The notes: generated from the sequence alone by a model not told the origin. Shown: positions 18,470 through 30,023, counted from the stretch's first letter. The stretch is DNA of 64,000 nucleotides from Cyanobium sp. Morenito 9A2 (GCF_024345575.1 NZ_JAGQBJ010000010.1:48550-112549), one strand, 5' to 3'. Made by a program: numbers and translations.

Positions 18470-19192
18470 GTGGCCCGTCCGGCCGTGCGCGACGACATTC
18501 CGGTGGCCCGGCGCACGCTCAACCCCGCCTTGCGCCGCCGCCGCGGTTGGCGCCCGGTGCTCGGCACCGCCGTGGTGCTGCTCGCCCTGGGGGTGGGCCT
18601 CGTGCTCGTCTTCCCCGGGCCCCTCAGGCGCCTGCTGGGTCCACCGCCCGTGCAGGGCCTTTCGGCTCGCCAGGGAATCGATGGACGCCTGTTGGGGCAC
18701 TTCCCCTATGCCGAAGCCAAGGCAATTGCTCTGGTGGAGGTGGCGCCTGGGCAGAGCCTGCGCCGGGAGGCGGCCCAGGCGTTGCGCGCGCTGCTTCAGG
18801 ACGCGGCGGGTTCCGGCGTTGATCTGCGCCTGCTCAGCGCCTTTCGCTCGGAAGCCCTGCAGAAGCATCTTTTCTTTGACGTGAAAGCCGCACGCAACCA
18901 GAGCGCCGAGGAGCGGGCCCGCGTGAGTGCTCCCCCGGGTTTTTCTGAGCACAGCACTGGCTATGCCGTCGATCTGGGCGACGGCAGCCGTCCCCAGACC
19001 AATCTTTCGGCCAACTTTGATCAGACTCCCGCCTTCCATTGGCTGAAGCAGAACGCCAACCGCTACCACTTCCAACTCTCGTTCCCGCTCAACAACCGCC
19101 AGGGGGTGAGCTACGAGCCATGGCATTGGCGCTTTGAGGGCTCGGCCGATGCCCTGCGGCAGTTCGAGGCAGCCCAGCGTTTCAACCGTTGA
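18470..19192 (+). CDS. Membrane-anchored D-Ala-D-Ala carboxypeptidase (VanY-like, M15B)
   Basis: 240 residues from GTG 18470. One N-terminal transmembrane anchor (GTAVVLLALGVGLVLVF) precedes a periplasmic M15B domain. The zinc-site motifs are SEHSTGYAVDLGD (SxHxxGxAxD) and EPWHWRF (ExxHxR), with LLSAFRSEALQ earlier. It should trim the terminal D-Ala from peptidoglycan stem peptides. The start could be TTG 18401. Its stop overlaps the TTG of the U32 gene, so the two genes are co-translated. It is the second M15 peptidase in the window. Confidence 0.88.
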   Translation: MARPAVRDDIPVARRTLNPALRRRRGWRPVLGTAVVLLALGVGLVLVFPGPLRRLLGPPPVQGLSARQGIDGRLLGHFPYAEAKAIALVEVAPGQSLRREAAQALRALLQDAAGSGVDLRLLSAFRSEALQKHLFFDVKAARNQSAEERARVSAPPGFSEHSTGYAVDLGDGSRPQTNLSANFDQTPAFHWLKQNANRYHFQLSFPLNNRQGVSYEPWHWRFEGSADALRQFEAAQRFNR

Positions 19193-21807
19193 GTCACTTC
19201 ATCCGACAACCGGAACTTCTCGCCCCCGCAGGCAGCTGGGGGGCGGTGCGAGCGGCGGTGGCCAACGGGGCCGATGCTGTTTACTTCGGCGTCGAGGCCT
19301 TCAACGCCCGCCTGCGGGCCGAAAACATCCAACGCGATGAGCTTCCGGCGTTGATGAACTGGCTGCACCGGCGTGGGGTGAAGGGCTTTTTGACCCTCAA
19401 CGTGTTGGTGTTCAGCGATGAACTGGAGCAGGCGGCTCAGTTGCTGCTGGCGGCGCGGTCGGCGGCGGTGGATGCCCTGATCGTCCAGGACGTGGGCCTC
19501 TGCCGCCTGGCCGCCGAACTGGTGCCGGATCTGCCCCTGCACGCTTCCACCCAGATGACGATCACCAGCGCCGCCGGTGTGGCTCAAGCTGCTGAGTTGG
19601 GCTGCGAGCGTGTGGTGCTTGCCCGGGAGTTGAGCCTCAAGGATCTGCATCGGTTGCAGCGCCAGTTGAGGGAGCGGCAGCTGGCGATGCCCTTGGAGGT
19701 GTTCGTCCATGGGGCCCTGTGCGTGGCCTATTCAGGTCAGTGCCTCACCAGCGAAGCCCTGGGGCAGCGCAGCGCCAACCGCGGCGAGTGCGCCCAGGCC
19801 TGCCGGCTTCCCTATCAATTGGTCGTGGACGGAGTTGAGCGTGACCTGGGAGAACAGCGCTACCTGCTCTCTCCCCAGGATCTGTCCGCCTGGGAGCTGT
19901 TGCCCCAGCTGCTGGAAACCGGAGTGGCCAGCCTCAAGATTGAAGGGCGCCTCAAGGACCCCTCCTACGTGGCGCAGGTCACAGACACCTATCGCCGTGC
20001 CCTTGATGGAGCTGAAGCGGCCTCTGGTGTTGGCGGAGGGCCGGAGCGCGACCCTGGGGCCACGCGAGCAAACCTCGAGCTGAGTTTTTCACGGGGTCTG
20101 GGCACTGGCTGGCTGGAGGGCGTGGACCATCGCCAGCTGGTCCATGGACGCTGGAGCAAGAAACGGGGCCGTTTCCTCGGGCGTCTGCGGCGTCAGGAGC
20201 CCCGGGGCTGGCTTGTGCTGGAGACCAGCGCCACCCTGGAGCCCGGCGATGGGCTGGTGTTCGAGGTGGCCGGGAGCCAGCCCCTCGAGGCACCTGTCGA
20301 GATCGGCGGGCGGGTGATGGCGGTGGAGTCCCGGGAGCGCGGCTGTGTTGCGGTGCGGCTTGGGCCCGCTGCCATCAACACCTCCCACCTTGGGCACGGT
20401 GCCCCCTGCTGGCAGAGCAGCTCCCCACGTCAGGGGCGTCAGGCGGAGCGGCTGGCCAGGGCCGCCACCCCGGAACTCCAGCAGGGCCTGAAGCTGAAGC
20501 TGAGTGGCGCACTGGGGGCACCGCTGCGACTGGAAGCCTGGATTGGATCCAGTGGCGAAGGCACCTCCGCCAGGGACCCAGCGCCCCTGGCGGAGGTGCT
20601 GTCGCCCCAGGTCCTGCAGGCCGCCACAGGCCCAGGCCTCGATCGCCAGCGCCTCGAGACCCAGCTGGGGCGACTCGGGGGCACCCCCTGGCGCCTGGAG
20701 CGCCTGGAACTCGCCTTGCCTGATGGGCTGTTCTTGCCTCTAGCCCAGCTCAATGCGTTGCGACGCGCCCTCGTCCAGCAACTCGCCGGCATGGACGTCG
20801 CCACCGCCTTGGTGTTCGCCTCGTCAAGCGATACGACAACGACCAGCGGTGAGGCCAGCGATGGGCTGATCAGCACTGCACTCCAGCGTCTACAGCAGGC
20901 ACCGCTCCAACCGGTTTCGATCGCCAGCGGGCGTGCCCTCGACTCAGGCAGGGAGCCCGTAGCTCCCTGCCTGAGCGTGCTGGTGCGCAGCCTTGAGCAA
21001 CTCGAAGCGCTGCTGGAGCAACCCCTGGACGCCGTGATCGCCGATCTGGAGCAGCCTGATCAATTGCGCCAGGCGGTGGCCCTGGGCCGTGGGCGCTGGC
21101 CAGGGGGCTTGCTGCTCGCGGGTCCACGGATCTGCCGGCCCGATGAGCGCTGGAGCCTCGAACCATTGCTGCGCGCTGAGGCCGATGGCTACCTGGTGCG
21201 CAATGCCGACCAACTCGAGCTGCTGAGCTGCCGAGCTCCTTGCGTCGGCGATTTTTCCCTCAACGTTGCCAATCCCCTCAGTGCCCGCTGGCTGCTGGAA
21301 CGCTGGGGTCTGGTACGGATCACCGCCAGCTACGACCTCGACCTTCCCCAGTTGCTTGAACTGGCCAGGGTCCTGCCCTCTGAGCGCCTGGAGCTCACCC
21401 TGCACCAGCACATGCCGATGTTTCACATGGAGCACTGCCTGTTCTGCGCCTTTCTCTCCGACGGCCACGACCACACCGACTGCGGCCGTCCCTGCGAGCA
21501 GCACCAGGTGCTGCTTCGTGACCGCAGCGGCGCCGAGCATCCCCTCAAGGCCGACCTGGGCTGCCGCAATACGCTGTTCAACGGCAAGGCCCAGACGGCC
21601 GTCGAGGCCCTTCCGCCCCTGGTGGGAGCCGGCATTCGCCATTTTCGCGTCGAACTGTTGCAGGAAGATGGGAGCGAAAGTCTGCGGCGCATTGAGCTCT
21701 ATCAAGCGGCCCTGGCGGGGAGGATCTCCGGGCGCCAGGTGTGGCAACAAGAGCAACTGATCAGCCGGCTCGGCGTCACCCGCGGCACCCTGGCCCACCA
21801 CCGCTGA
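19189..21807 (+). CDS. U32 peptidase-family protein (RlhA/TrhP-like, long form)
   Basis: 872 residues from TTG 19189, overlapping the vanY-like stop (TTGA). The U32 core opens PELLAPAGSWGAVRAAVANGADAVYFG (quoted in part) and includes FVHGALCVAYSGQC and the cysteine motif RGECAQACRLPY (about residues 199-210). A DUF3656-like middle region and a C-terminal part follow, with a second Cys-rich motif (HMEHCLFCAFLS, DCGRPCEQ, LGCRNTLFN). E. coli relatives RlhA and TrhP hydroxylate cytidine or uridine in rRNA or tRNA, so RNA modification is more likely than proteolysis. Two long perfect inverted repeats lie in its variable linkers (see the repeat features). Confidence 0.85.
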   Translation: MSHFIRQPELLAPAGSWGAVRAAVANGADAVYFGVEAFNARLRAENIQRDELPALMNWLHRRGVKGFLTLNVLVFSDELEQAAQLLLAARSAAVDALIVQDVGLCRLAAELVPDLPLHASTQMTITSAAGVAQAAELGCERVVLARELSLKDLHRLQRQLRERQLAMPLEVFVHGALCVAYSGQCLTSEALGQRSANRGECAQACRLPYQLVVDGVERDLGEQRYLLSPQDLSAWELLPQLLETGVASLKIEGRLKDPSYVAQVTDTYRRALDGAEAASGVGGGPERDPGATRANLELSFSRGLGTGWLEGVDHRQLVHGRWSKKRGRFLGRLRRQEPRGWLVLETSATLEPGDGLVFEVAGSQPLEAPVEIGGRVMAVESRERGCVAVRLGPAAINTSHLGHGAPCWQSSSPRQGRQAERLARAATPELQQGLKLKLSGALGAPLRLEAWIGSSGEGTSARDPAPLAEVLSPQVLQAATGPGLDRQRLETQLGRLGGTPWRLERLELALPDGLFLPLAQLNALRRALVQQLAGMDVATALVFASSSDTTTTSGEASDGLISTALQRLQQAPLQPVSIASGRALDSGREPVAPCLSVLVRSLEQLEALLEQPLDAVIADLEQPDQLRQAVALGRGRWPGGLLLAGPRICRPDERWSLEPLLRAEADGYLVRNADQLELLSCRAPCVGDFSLNVANPLSARWLLERWGLVRITASYDLDLPQLLELARVLPSERLELTLHQHMPMFHMEHCLFCAFLSDGHDHTDCGRPCEQHQVLLRDRSGAEHPLKADLGCRNTLFNGKAQTAVEALPPLVGAGIRHFRVELLQEDGSESLRRIELYQAALAGRISGRQVWQQEQLISRLGVTRGTLAHHR
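20561..20599. repeat. Perfect 15-bp inverted repeat inside the U32 gene
   Basis: GCACCTCCGCCAGGG (20561-20575) is matched exactly by its reverse complement at 20585-20599 around a 9-nt loop. It encodes part of a low-complexity linker (SARDPAPLAEV). No T-run follows, so it is not a classical terminator. Confidence 0.85.
20943..20975. repeat. Perfect 14-bp inverted repeat inside the U32 gene
   Basis: CTCAGGCAGGGAGC (20943-20956) is matched exactly by GCTCCCTGCCTGAG (20962-20975) around a 5-nt loop CCGTA. It encodes the linker DSGREPVAPCLS between the middle domain and the C-terminal domain. The sequence differs from the other hairpin 340 bp upstream. Confidence 0.85.
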
Positions 21808-21971
21808 GATCGGCTTGGAGTCGGTCCAGCTTGCTCCTCGCTCAGACGCCGCAGAGAACCACACTGAGATAAAGTGTTGCTTCAGCTTTCCAGCAGGGTG
21901 TCTGCGCTGAGCGGAACCAGCAGCGCAGACCCAAACCTCCCTACCTGACAAGCATTACCGAGAATCCATCC

Positions 21972-23780
<1,809 letters not shown>

Positions 23781-23799
23781 TTCGGTTTCAGCGGGCCCT

Positions 23800-24162
23800 A
23801 TGCAGAAACCGCAGCAGGACCCTCGCTTTCTCGAGGGCCTCGCCCTGTTCAATGCTGCCGACTGGTACCCGTGCCACGACCTCTTCGAGGCGCTGTGGCA
23901 CGAGACCGCCGGTCCCGACCGTGCGGCCCTGCAGGCCCTCCTGCAGATCGCTGTTGCCCACTGGCACCTTGAGCGGGGCAATCTCCGGGGGGCCACGATC
24001 TTGATGGGAGAGGGCCTTGGCCGCCTGGCCGCCTATGGCGATGGGGCCCTTGGCCTCGATCTGCGCCCCCTCAGGCGTGTCCTCTCCGAGCGTCTCGAAG
24101 CCCTTCAGCTGGGAGAAGCTGGCGCGGCTGGCGCACTGCCCCCCCTTGAGGTGCAGGCCTGA
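23800..24162 (+). CDS. DUF309 domain protein
   Basis: 120 residues, with the DUF309 pattern: FLEGLALFNAADWYPCHDLF followed by EALWHET and an ALLQIAVAHWHLERGN helix. The family is small, all-helical and of unknown biochemical function; the conserved His and Glu residues resemble a metal site. It starts 19 bp after typA in the same direction and 27 bp before lptA, so it may be in their transcript. Confidence 0.85.
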   Translation: MQKPQQDPRFLEGLALFNAADWYPCHDLFEALWHETAGPDRAALQALLQIAVAHWHLERGNLRGATILMGEGLGRLAAYGDGALGLDLRPLRRVLSERLEALQLGEAGAAGALPPLEVQA

Positions 24163-24189
24163 TGGGATCTGTACATTGGTTGGCTTGAT

Positions 24190-25017
24190 GTGAACAGGCG
24201 ATTGCCGGTGCAGACCTGGCCCAAAAAGCGCCGGCCGAAGCCGTTTGAATCGCTGATCCTGCTGATCCTGATCGGCGCAGGGGGCCTTGCGATCGGGCCA
24301 TGGGCGCAAAGAGCCTGGGCCCAAGCGAACGCTCCGAGATCGACCCTGCCTTCGGCTCCTGCCATTCCTCTGCCTCCGGAATCAACGCAGCCCGCCCAAC
24401 CCTCCGACCCTCCCCAGAGGCCCATCGCTGGGGAGCGGCCGTCCTCCCAGCAGATCGATGGGAAGGTTCCAACGGGGGAGATCTCTTCGCCCACTCCAGT
24501 ACAAATCCTGCAGGAGCCCGTTGGCGCACCAATTGGGGCACCAAGCCGTGGTCCGGCAGCTGAAGGGTCCAATCCAGCAGCCACTTCCTTGGCCACAGCC
24601 CCACGCAACCATGGCCAGGTCACGATCGATTCCGATCGCCAACAGGCCGATCAGTCCACCGGCATCATCACGGCCACCGGCAACGTGCGGATCATCTACC
24701 CCGATCAGCGGGTGGTGGCGACGGCACGCCAGGCCCAGTACTTCACCAAGGAAGATCGGGTGGTGCTCACAGGCGATGTGGATGTGATCCAGGAGGGCGG
24801 GAACCATCTCAAGGCCGAGCGCGTGATCTATCTGATCAAGGCCGATCGGGTGATCGCCGAGCCCGCCTCCGGCCAGCAGGTGTTCAGCAAGATGGTGATC
24901 CAGCAGAAGCCCCCCACCCCCGGCCCGTCGGTTTCTGGGACAGTGCCATCGGGAACCTCGCGCCCGCCGAACAGCCTCCCTGACGAAGCCCGACCCCCGG
25001 CTCCGATCACCCCATGA
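24190..25017 (+). CDS. lptA: LptA-like periplasmic lipopolysaccharide transport protein
   Basis: 275 residues from GTG 24190. A signal anchor (SLILLILIGAGGLAIGPWAQRAWAQA) is followed by a Pro-rich linker and an OstA/LptA beta-jellyroll domain (about residues 140-235), with repeated strands such as VTIDSDRQQADQ, GIITATGNVRIIYPDQ and RVVLTGDVDVIQEGG. LptA forms the bridge carrying lipopolysaccharide from the inner to the outer membrane. The stop overlaps the lptB ATG by 4 bp, which fixes its role. Confidence 0.87.
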   Translation: MNRRLPVQTWPKKRRPKPFESLILLILIGAGGLAIGPWAQRAWAQANAPRSTLPSAPAIPLPPESTQPAQPSDPPQRPIAGERPSSQQIDGKVPTGEISSPTPVQILQEPVGAPIGAPSRGPAAEGSNPAATSLATAPRNHGQVTIDSDRQQADQSTGIITATGNVRIIYPDQRVVATARQAQYFTKEDRVVLTGDVDVIQEGGNHLKAERVIYLIKADRVIAEPASGQQVFSKMVIQQKPPTPGPSVSGTVPSGTSRPPNSLPDEARPPAPITP

Positions 25018-25742
25018 GCCTGGCCCTCGAAGAGGTGGCCCTCGCCATTGGCGGGAGGCCCCTGGTCAAGGATGTGAGCCTGGTGCTGCACGCAGGCGAA
25101 GTGGTTGGCCTGCTGGGACCCAATGGTGCCGGCAAGACCACCACCTTCAATCTCGTCACCGGTCAGCTCCGGCCGGACCGGGGCGTGGTGCGGCTCGATG
25201 GCGTGGAAGTGCAGCATTTGCCCATGCCCCAACGCGCCCGGCTGGGCATTGGCTACTTGCCCCAGGAGGCGAGTGTCTTCCGTCAGCTCACCGTGCGCGA
25301 CAACCTTCTGTTGGCGCTGCAGCAGAGCGGCACGCCCCGATCCGGCCGCCGCACCCGCCTCAACGACTTGATCGAAGAATTTCACCTTGGCCCTTTCCAG
25401 CACAGGCTTGGCTTTCAGCTCTCCGGCGGTGAGCGCCGTCGTTGCGAGGTGGCGAGGGCCTTGGCCGTCGGCACCAACGGTCCCCGCTATCTGCTGCTGG
25501 ATGAACCCTTCGCCGGCGTCGATCCGCTGGCGGTAGCCGATCTGCAGCAACTGATTGGCCGGCTCAAGGAACGGGGCATGGGCCTGCTCATCACCGACCA
25601 CAACGTGCGCGAGACGCTGAGCATCACCGATCGGGCCTACATCCTCACCGAAGGCAGCCTGCTGGCCTCCGGGCCCTCTGCCGTGGTGGCGGCTGATCCG
25701 ATGGTCAAGCGCCATTACCTGGGGGAGAGGTTCGAGCTGTGA
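25014..25742 (+). CDS. lptB: Lipopolysaccharide export ATPase LptB
   Basis: 242 residues. Walker A is GPNGAGKTT (about residues 37-45), the signature is LSGGERRRCEVARAL (about 140), and Walker B is YLLLDEPFAGVDP, whose D-E-P-F-A-G form is typical of LptB. The ITDHNVRETL switch region follows. It powers extraction of lipopolysaccharide from the inner membrane. It overlaps lptA upstream and the LptF-type permease downstream, each by 4 bp. Confidence 0.96.
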   Translation: MSLALEEVALAIGGRPLVKDVSLVLHAGEVVGLLGPNGAGKTTTFNLVTGQLRPDRGVVRLDGVEVQHLPMPQRARLGIGYLPQEASVFRQLTVRDNLLLALQQSGTPRSGRRTRLNDLIEEFHLGPFQHRLGFQLSGGERRRCEVARALAVGTNGPRYLLLDEPFAGVDPLAVADLQQLIGRLKERGMGLLITDHNVRETLSITDRAYILTEGSLLASGPSAVVAADPMVKRHYLGERFEL

Positions 25743-26917
25743 CGCCCCCTCCCCATGCCTTGAAGCGAGCAGCCCATCGGTTCTGGATGAATGTTCCGCT
25801 GATGGACCGTTGGCTGGCCTCAGAGCTGCTGGGGCCTTTGCTCTTTGGCATCGCCGCCTTCACCGCCGTTTCACTCTCCGTCGGGGTGGTCTTCGAGCTG
25901 GTGCGCAAGGTGTCCGAATCGGGCCTGCCCCTGTGGGCCGCCATTCAGGTGCTGGTACTGCGGCTTCCTGGCTTTTTGGTGCTCTCATTTCCGATGGCCA
26001 CCTTGATGGCCACACTCTTGGCCTACAGCCGGCTTTCGAGCAGCAGCGAACTGACGGCCCTGCGCAGCGTTGGTGTGAGCACGGTGCGCATGGTGGCGGC
26101 GGCCCTGGTGGTGTCCGCCCTGATGAGCGTGCTCACCTTCGTCTTCAACGATGTGGTGGTTCCTCGCTCCAACCTGAACGCATCGGTGCGTCTGGATCGA
26201 GCTCTTGGCCGGGCAATCGCCGCCGAAAAGGGAAAGAACACGTTGTACTCACGGTTCGGCACGATCCAGCAGCCGGATGGAAGCAATGTTGAGGGGCTGT
26301 CCCAACTCTTTTATGCCCGCCAATTCAGGAACGGCGAGATGGTGGATGTGACAGTTCTCGATTTCAGCCGTCAGGGACAGCGCCAGATGCTGACGGCACA
26401 AACAGGGGTCTGGAATGAAAAACAGGCCATGTGGGAATTCCGCCAAGGCCGCATCGTCAATGTGGATGATCGTGATGGTCGCACCACCTCAGCCGATTTC
26501 GACCGCTACCTCTACCCCCTCAATCGCAGCCCGATTGACATCGCCATGCTGCCCAAAGATGCCGGCAGCATGACCGTGGCTGAGGCCATGAAGGCAGAGC
26601 GGCTCCTCGCTGAAGGAGGCGATCAAAAGGAAGCCCGGCGCCTGCGGGTGCGCATCCAGGAGAAATTCGCCTTCCCGGCCATTTGCCTGGTGTTTGGCTT
26701 GATCGGCAGCAGCCTCGGGGTGAGACCCAACGCCCGCACCAGCCGCAGCCAGGGATTCGGCATCAGCGTGCTTTTGATCTTTTCTTACTACCTGATGTCA
26801 TTCATCTTCAGTTCCCTGGGGGTGAGGGGGACTCTGATGCCCTTCCTGGCAGCCTGGCTGCCCGTGCTGGTCGGCCTTGCCGGTGGACTGTTGCTCCTTC
26901 GCCAGGCCAGCCGCTAA
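25739..26917 (+). CDS. lptF: LptF/LptG-family permease
   Basis: 392 residues from GTG 25739. The YjgP/YjgQ fold is evident: three N-terminal membrane segments (about residues 20-55, 65-95 and 105-130), a periplasmic beta domain (about 150-290), then three more segments near the C-terminus starting at FAFPAICLVFGLIGSSLGV. The coupling helix has RLSSSSELTALRSVGVS, a typical LptF/G cytoplasmic helix. Only one such gene is in this operon, so the transporter may be a homodimer or use a partner encoded elsewhere. Confidence 0.92.
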   Translation: MTPPPHALKRAAHRFWMNVPLMDRWLASELLGPLLFGIAAFTAVSLSVGVVFELVRKVSESGLPLWAAIQVLVLRLPGFLVLSFPMATLMATLLAYSRLSSSSELTALRSVGVSTVRMVAAALVVSALMSVLTFVFNDVVVPRSNLNASVRLDRALGRAIAAEKGKNTLYSRFGTIQQPDGSNVEGLSQLFYARQFRNGEMVDVTVLDFSRQGQRQMLTAQTGVWNEKQAMWEFRQGRIVNVDDRDGRTTSADFDRYLYPLNRSPIDIAMLPKDAGSMTVAEAMKAERLLAEGGDQKEARRLRVRIQEKFAFPAICLVFGLIGSSLGVRPNARTSRSQGFGISVLLIFSYYLMSFIFSSLGVRGTLMPFLAAWLPVLVGLAGGLLLLRQASR

Positions 26918-26962
26918 GCGGCGGGGCGCCGCGCCAGACTGCCCTCAAGTCTCTTTCTGCCG

Positions 26963-27886
26963 TTGTCTGCCGCCGTGAACGATCCGGTCCTTGCCCTCGG
27001 TCTGACGGCCTTTGGTCTGCTGCTTCTGGCCCTACCACTGGCCTTCTGGGATGTCAGCGCTGGCCGCAGCGGCAGCCCCGTGCGCCTGCTGGTGGCCTCA
27101 GCGAATCTGGCCCTCACCTCCCAGTTGGTGCTGCGTTGGTGGGGATCAGGTCACTTTCCGATCAGCAATCTCTACGAGTCCCTGTGTTTCCTCGCCTGGG
27201 CCTGCACCCTCACCCAGCTGCTGGTGGAGCGCTCGTGGCCCTCGCCCCTGGTGGCCGCCGCCTCCACACCGATGGGCTTGGGCTGCGTGGCCTTCGCCAG
27301 CTTCGCCCTGCCCGACACCCTGCAGCAGGCCTCACCCCTGGTGCCGGCCCTGCGCTCCAGTTGGCTGATCATGCACGTGAGCGTGATTATGGTCAGCTAC
27401 GCCGCCTTGCTGGTCGGCTCCCTGCTTTCGCTTGCGGTCCTGTTCACCGCCAGGGGCGAACAGCTGGAGTTGCGCAGCAGTTCCATCGGCACCGGGGGGT
27501 TCCGCCGCGCTCAGCTCGCAGGCGTCGACGGAGCAGGCCTGGAGCTCTCCAGCGTGGCGATCAGCGTCAGCGAGCAACTCGACAGCCTCAGCTATCGCAC
27601 GATCACGGTGGGCTTCCTGCTGCTCACCGTCGGCCTGGTGAGCGGAGCGGTCTGGGCCAACGAGGCCTGGGGCAGCTGGTGGAGCTGGGACCCGAAGGAA
27701 ACCTGGGCCCTGATCTGCTGGCTGGTCTATGCCGCCTATCTGCACACCCGTCTCAGCCGCGGCTGGCAGGGGCGCCGGCCCGCCCTGGTGGCCGTTGCGG
27801 GCCTCGTGGTGATCGTGGTTTGCTACATCGGGGTGAATTTGCTCGGCATTGGCCTCCATAGCTACGGCTGGTTCCTCAGTGCCTAA
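26963..27886 (+). CDS. ccsA: Cytochrome c biogenesis protein CcsA
   Basis: 307 residues from TTG 26963 (GTG 26975 is equally possible). The haem-handling WWD motif [19 protein letters not shown] is near residue 240, and hydrophobic segments cover most of the chain. The invariant histidine region [13 protein letters not shown] is near residue 140. CcsA works with Ccs1 (ResB) in System II attachment of haem to cytochrome c6 and cytochrome f in the thylakoid lumen. It lies 45 bp after lptF in the same direction but is functionally unrelated to it. Confidence 0.94.
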   Translation: MSAAVNDPVLALGLTAFGLLLLALPLAFWDVSAGRSGSPVRLLVASANLALTSQLVLRWWGSGHFPISNLYESLCFLAWACTLTQLLVERSWPSPLVAAASTPMGLGCVAFASFALPDTLQQASPLVPALRSSWLIMHVSVIMVSYAALLVGSLLSLAVLFTARGEQLELRSSSIGTGGFRRAQLAGVDGAGLELSSVAISVSEQLDSLSYRTITVGFLLLTVGLVSGAVWANEAWGSWWSWDPKETWALICWLVYAAYLHTRLSRGWQGRRPALVAVAGLVVIVVCYIGVNLLGIGLHSYGWFLSA

Positions 27887-28074
27887 GCCAACCGCAAGCC
27901 GCTGAGCCTTGGCAGATTCCATGGGCAGCAGCTCGATCGAGCAACAGGTCCGGGGCCAGCGAGGAGAACTCTCTGCTTGGGATGAGGGTTTAGCGGTTGA
28001 AAGGTATGACCCACGAAAGCGGATGGCCGTGGGGGAAACGCAACGGCCCCGTCTCTGGCCAGGGAGCAATGACA

Positions 28075-28110
28075 ATAAAAACCGGCCCGGGACAGATCCC
28101 GAACCGGTTT
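28075..28110 (-). terminator. Rho-independent terminator of rpe
   Basis: Read on the minus strand, AACCGG (28109-28104) and an inner CGGGA (28101-28097) pair with TCCCG (28092-28088) and CCGGTT (28085-28080). A T-rich run follows at 28081-28077. It begins about 26 bp after the rpe stop. The rest of the 249-bp gap after ccsA holds no feature I can name. Confidence 0.8.
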
Positions 28111-28135
28111 GTCAAGGGATGTTAAGGACGTGCGT

Positions 28136-28819
28136 TCAGGCCGGAACCGCCTGGGGGCGACGGCTGTTGCGAATCCCTGTGATCGCTTCGGCATAGCTGG
28201 GCTGGTTGAACACGCCCGAGCCCGAAACAATCGCGTTGGCACCCGCTTCAATCACCTGCCAGGCATTGCTGCCCTTGATGCCCCCATCCACCTCGATCCA
28301 GGGATCCAAGCCCTTGTCGTCACACATCCGGCGCAGGCTGCGTACCTTGTCCACCGCCGATGGGATGAAGCTCTGACCTCCGAAGCCTGGGTTGACACTC
28401 ATGATCAACACCAAGTCGCAGAGCTCGAGGCAGTACTCAAGGGTGTCGAGGGGGGTGCTGGGGTTGAGCACGGCTCCGGCCTGTTTGCCCAGATCCTTGA
28501 TCTGGCTGAGATTGCGGTGCAGGTGAGGGCAGGCTTCCACCTGCACGGAGATGATGTCGGCACCGGCCTTGGCGAAATCCGGCACGTAACGCTCGGGTTC
28601 CACGATCATCAGGTGCACGTCCAGCGGCTTGGCGGTGACGGGCCGAAGCGCTTCGACGATCAAAGGACCGATCGTGATGTTCGGAACGAAGCGACCATCC
28701 ATCACATCAACGTGGATCCAGTCCGCACCAGCCTCATCGACGGCACGCACATCGTCTCCGAGGCGGGAGAAATCAGCGGAGAGGATCGACGGGGCGATCA
28801 TCAGAGGCTTGGTGCTCAT
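28136..28819 (-). CDS. rpe: Ribulose-phosphate 3-epimerase
   Basis: 227 residues from ATG 28819 ([18 protein letters not shown]). The TIM-barrel signatures are [16 protein letters not shown] with metal-binding His and Asp, [13 protein letters not shown], and [12 protein letters not shown]. It interconverts ribulose-5-phosphate and xylulose-5-phosphate in the Calvin cycle and pentose phosphate pathway. It is divergent from the FBPase/SBPase gene across 199 bp, so the two Calvin-cycle genes may share a control region. Confidence 0.97.
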   Translation of the reverse strand: MSTKPLMIAPSILSADFSRLGDDVRAVDEAGADWIHVDVMDGRFVPNITIGPLIVEALRPVTAKPLDVHLMIVEPERYVPDFAKAGADIISVQVEACPHLHRNLSQIKDLGKQAGAVLNPSTPLDTLEYCLELCDLVLIMSVNPGFGGQSFIPSAVDKVRSLRRMCDDKGLDPWIEVDGGIKGSNAWQVIEAGANAIVSGSGVFNQPSYAEAITGIRNSRRPQAVPA

Positions 28820-29018
28820 CGAGGGGGCCACCGGGGCGAGGACACGTGTTGATTCTATGGAGCGGTCGTCGCCACTGATACAGTGAGCCCCGCTTCAAGC
28901 TTGAGAAGCCCTGCCACGGCAGGATCCTGACCTTTCCGCCACCGGACCCGGCAACGCCTGGCTGGGGCGGTGGCCTTCTCGTTGACGCCCCTTCTCCCCC
29001 AACCCCTGCCGGACTGCC

Positions 29019-30023
29019 GTGGATCGCACCCTCATCCAGGAAATTCTCGAAGTCGTCGAACAGGCGGCCATCGCCTCAGCGAAACTGACCGGTCTGGGCC
29101 AAAAGGACGAGGCCGATGCCGCCGCCGTCGAAGCCATGCGCAAGCGCATGGGTCAGATCCAGATGCAAGGCCGGATCGTGATCGGCGAAGGCGAGCGCGA
29201 TGAGGCGCCGATGCTCTACATCGGTGAGGAAGTGGGAAGCGGCACAGGTCCAGGCGTGGACTTCGCCGTCGATCCCTGCGAAGGCACCAACCTGTGCGCC
29301 AACAATCAGGACGGCTCCATGGCCGTGCTGGCCGCTTCCGACCGGGGCGGGCTGTTCAACGCCCCTGATTTCTACATGAAGAAACTGGCAGCCCCCCCGG
29401 CCGCCAAGGGGAAGGTGGACATCCGCAAGTCGGCAACTGAAAACATCGCGATCCTCAGCGAGGTACTTGGCCTGGCCGCCAGCGAGCTGGTGATCGTGGT
29501 GATGGACCGGGCCCGCCACAAGGACCTGATCGCCGAAATCCGTGCGACCGGCGCCCGGGTCAAGCCGATCTCCGACGGTGACGTGCAGGCCGCGATCGCC
29601 TGTGGCTTCGCCGGCACCGGGACCCATGCCCTGTTCGGCATCGGTGCCGCCCCCGAGGGTGTGATCTCCGCCGCCGCCCTGCGCGCCCTCGGAGGCCATT
29701 TCCAGGGTCAGCTGGTCTATGACCCCGCCGTGGCCCAGACCTCCGAATGGGCTGACTACACCAAGGAAGGCAACATCGCCCGACTCAACGAAATGGGCAT
29801 CACCGACATCGACAAGGTCTACGAGGCCGAGGAGCTGGCCTCCGGTGAGAATGTGGTCTTCGCTGGAAGCGGTATCACCGATGGCCTGCTGTTCCATGGG
29901 GTCAAGTTCGAAAAGGACTGCGTCCGCACGAGCAGCCTGATCATCAGCACCCTCGACAACACTGCCCGCTTCACCAACACCATCCACATCAAGCCGGGCG
30001 CCCAGAGCATCGCTCTGAACTGA
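29019..30023 (+). CDS. glpX: Class II fructose-1,6-bisphosphatase / sedoheptulose-1,7-bisphosphatase
   Basis: 334 residues from GTG 29019. GlpX-type motifs: [20 protein letters not shown] (about residues 51-70), the metal/phosphate site [10 protein letters not shown] (about 87-96), and [20 protein letters not shown] (about 207-226). In cyanobacteria this form hydrolyses both fructose and sedoheptulose bisphosphates in the Calvin cycle. It opens the glpX-hemA-glgC-gnd-pgl series. Confidence 0.97.
   Translation: MDRTLIQEILEVVEQAAIASAKLTGLGQKDEADAAAVEAMRKRMGQIQMQGRIVIGEGERDEAPMLYIGEEVGSGTGPGVDFAVDPCEGTNLCANNQDGSMAVLAASDRGGLFNAPDFYMKKLAAPPAAKGKVDIRKSATENIAILSEVLGLAASELVIVVMDRARHKDLIAEIRATGARVKPISDGDVQAAIACGFAGTGTHALFGIGAAPEGVISAAALRALGGHFQGQLVYDPAVAQTSEWADYTKEGNIARLNEMGITDIDKVYEAEELASGENVVFAGSGITDGLLFHGVKFEKDCVRTSSLIISTLDNTARFTNTIHIKPGAQSIALN

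Noticed and set aside
24190..26917. lptA-lptB-lptF as a hopanoid or other lipid exporter.
   Set aside because: The LptA jellyroll, LptB-type Walker B and YjgP/YjgQ fold fit lipopolysaccharide export better; other cargo would need direct evidence.
26683..27861. A long plus-strand open frame overlapping lptF and ccsA.
   Set aside because: It is in another frame of two clearly coding genes and has no family signature.
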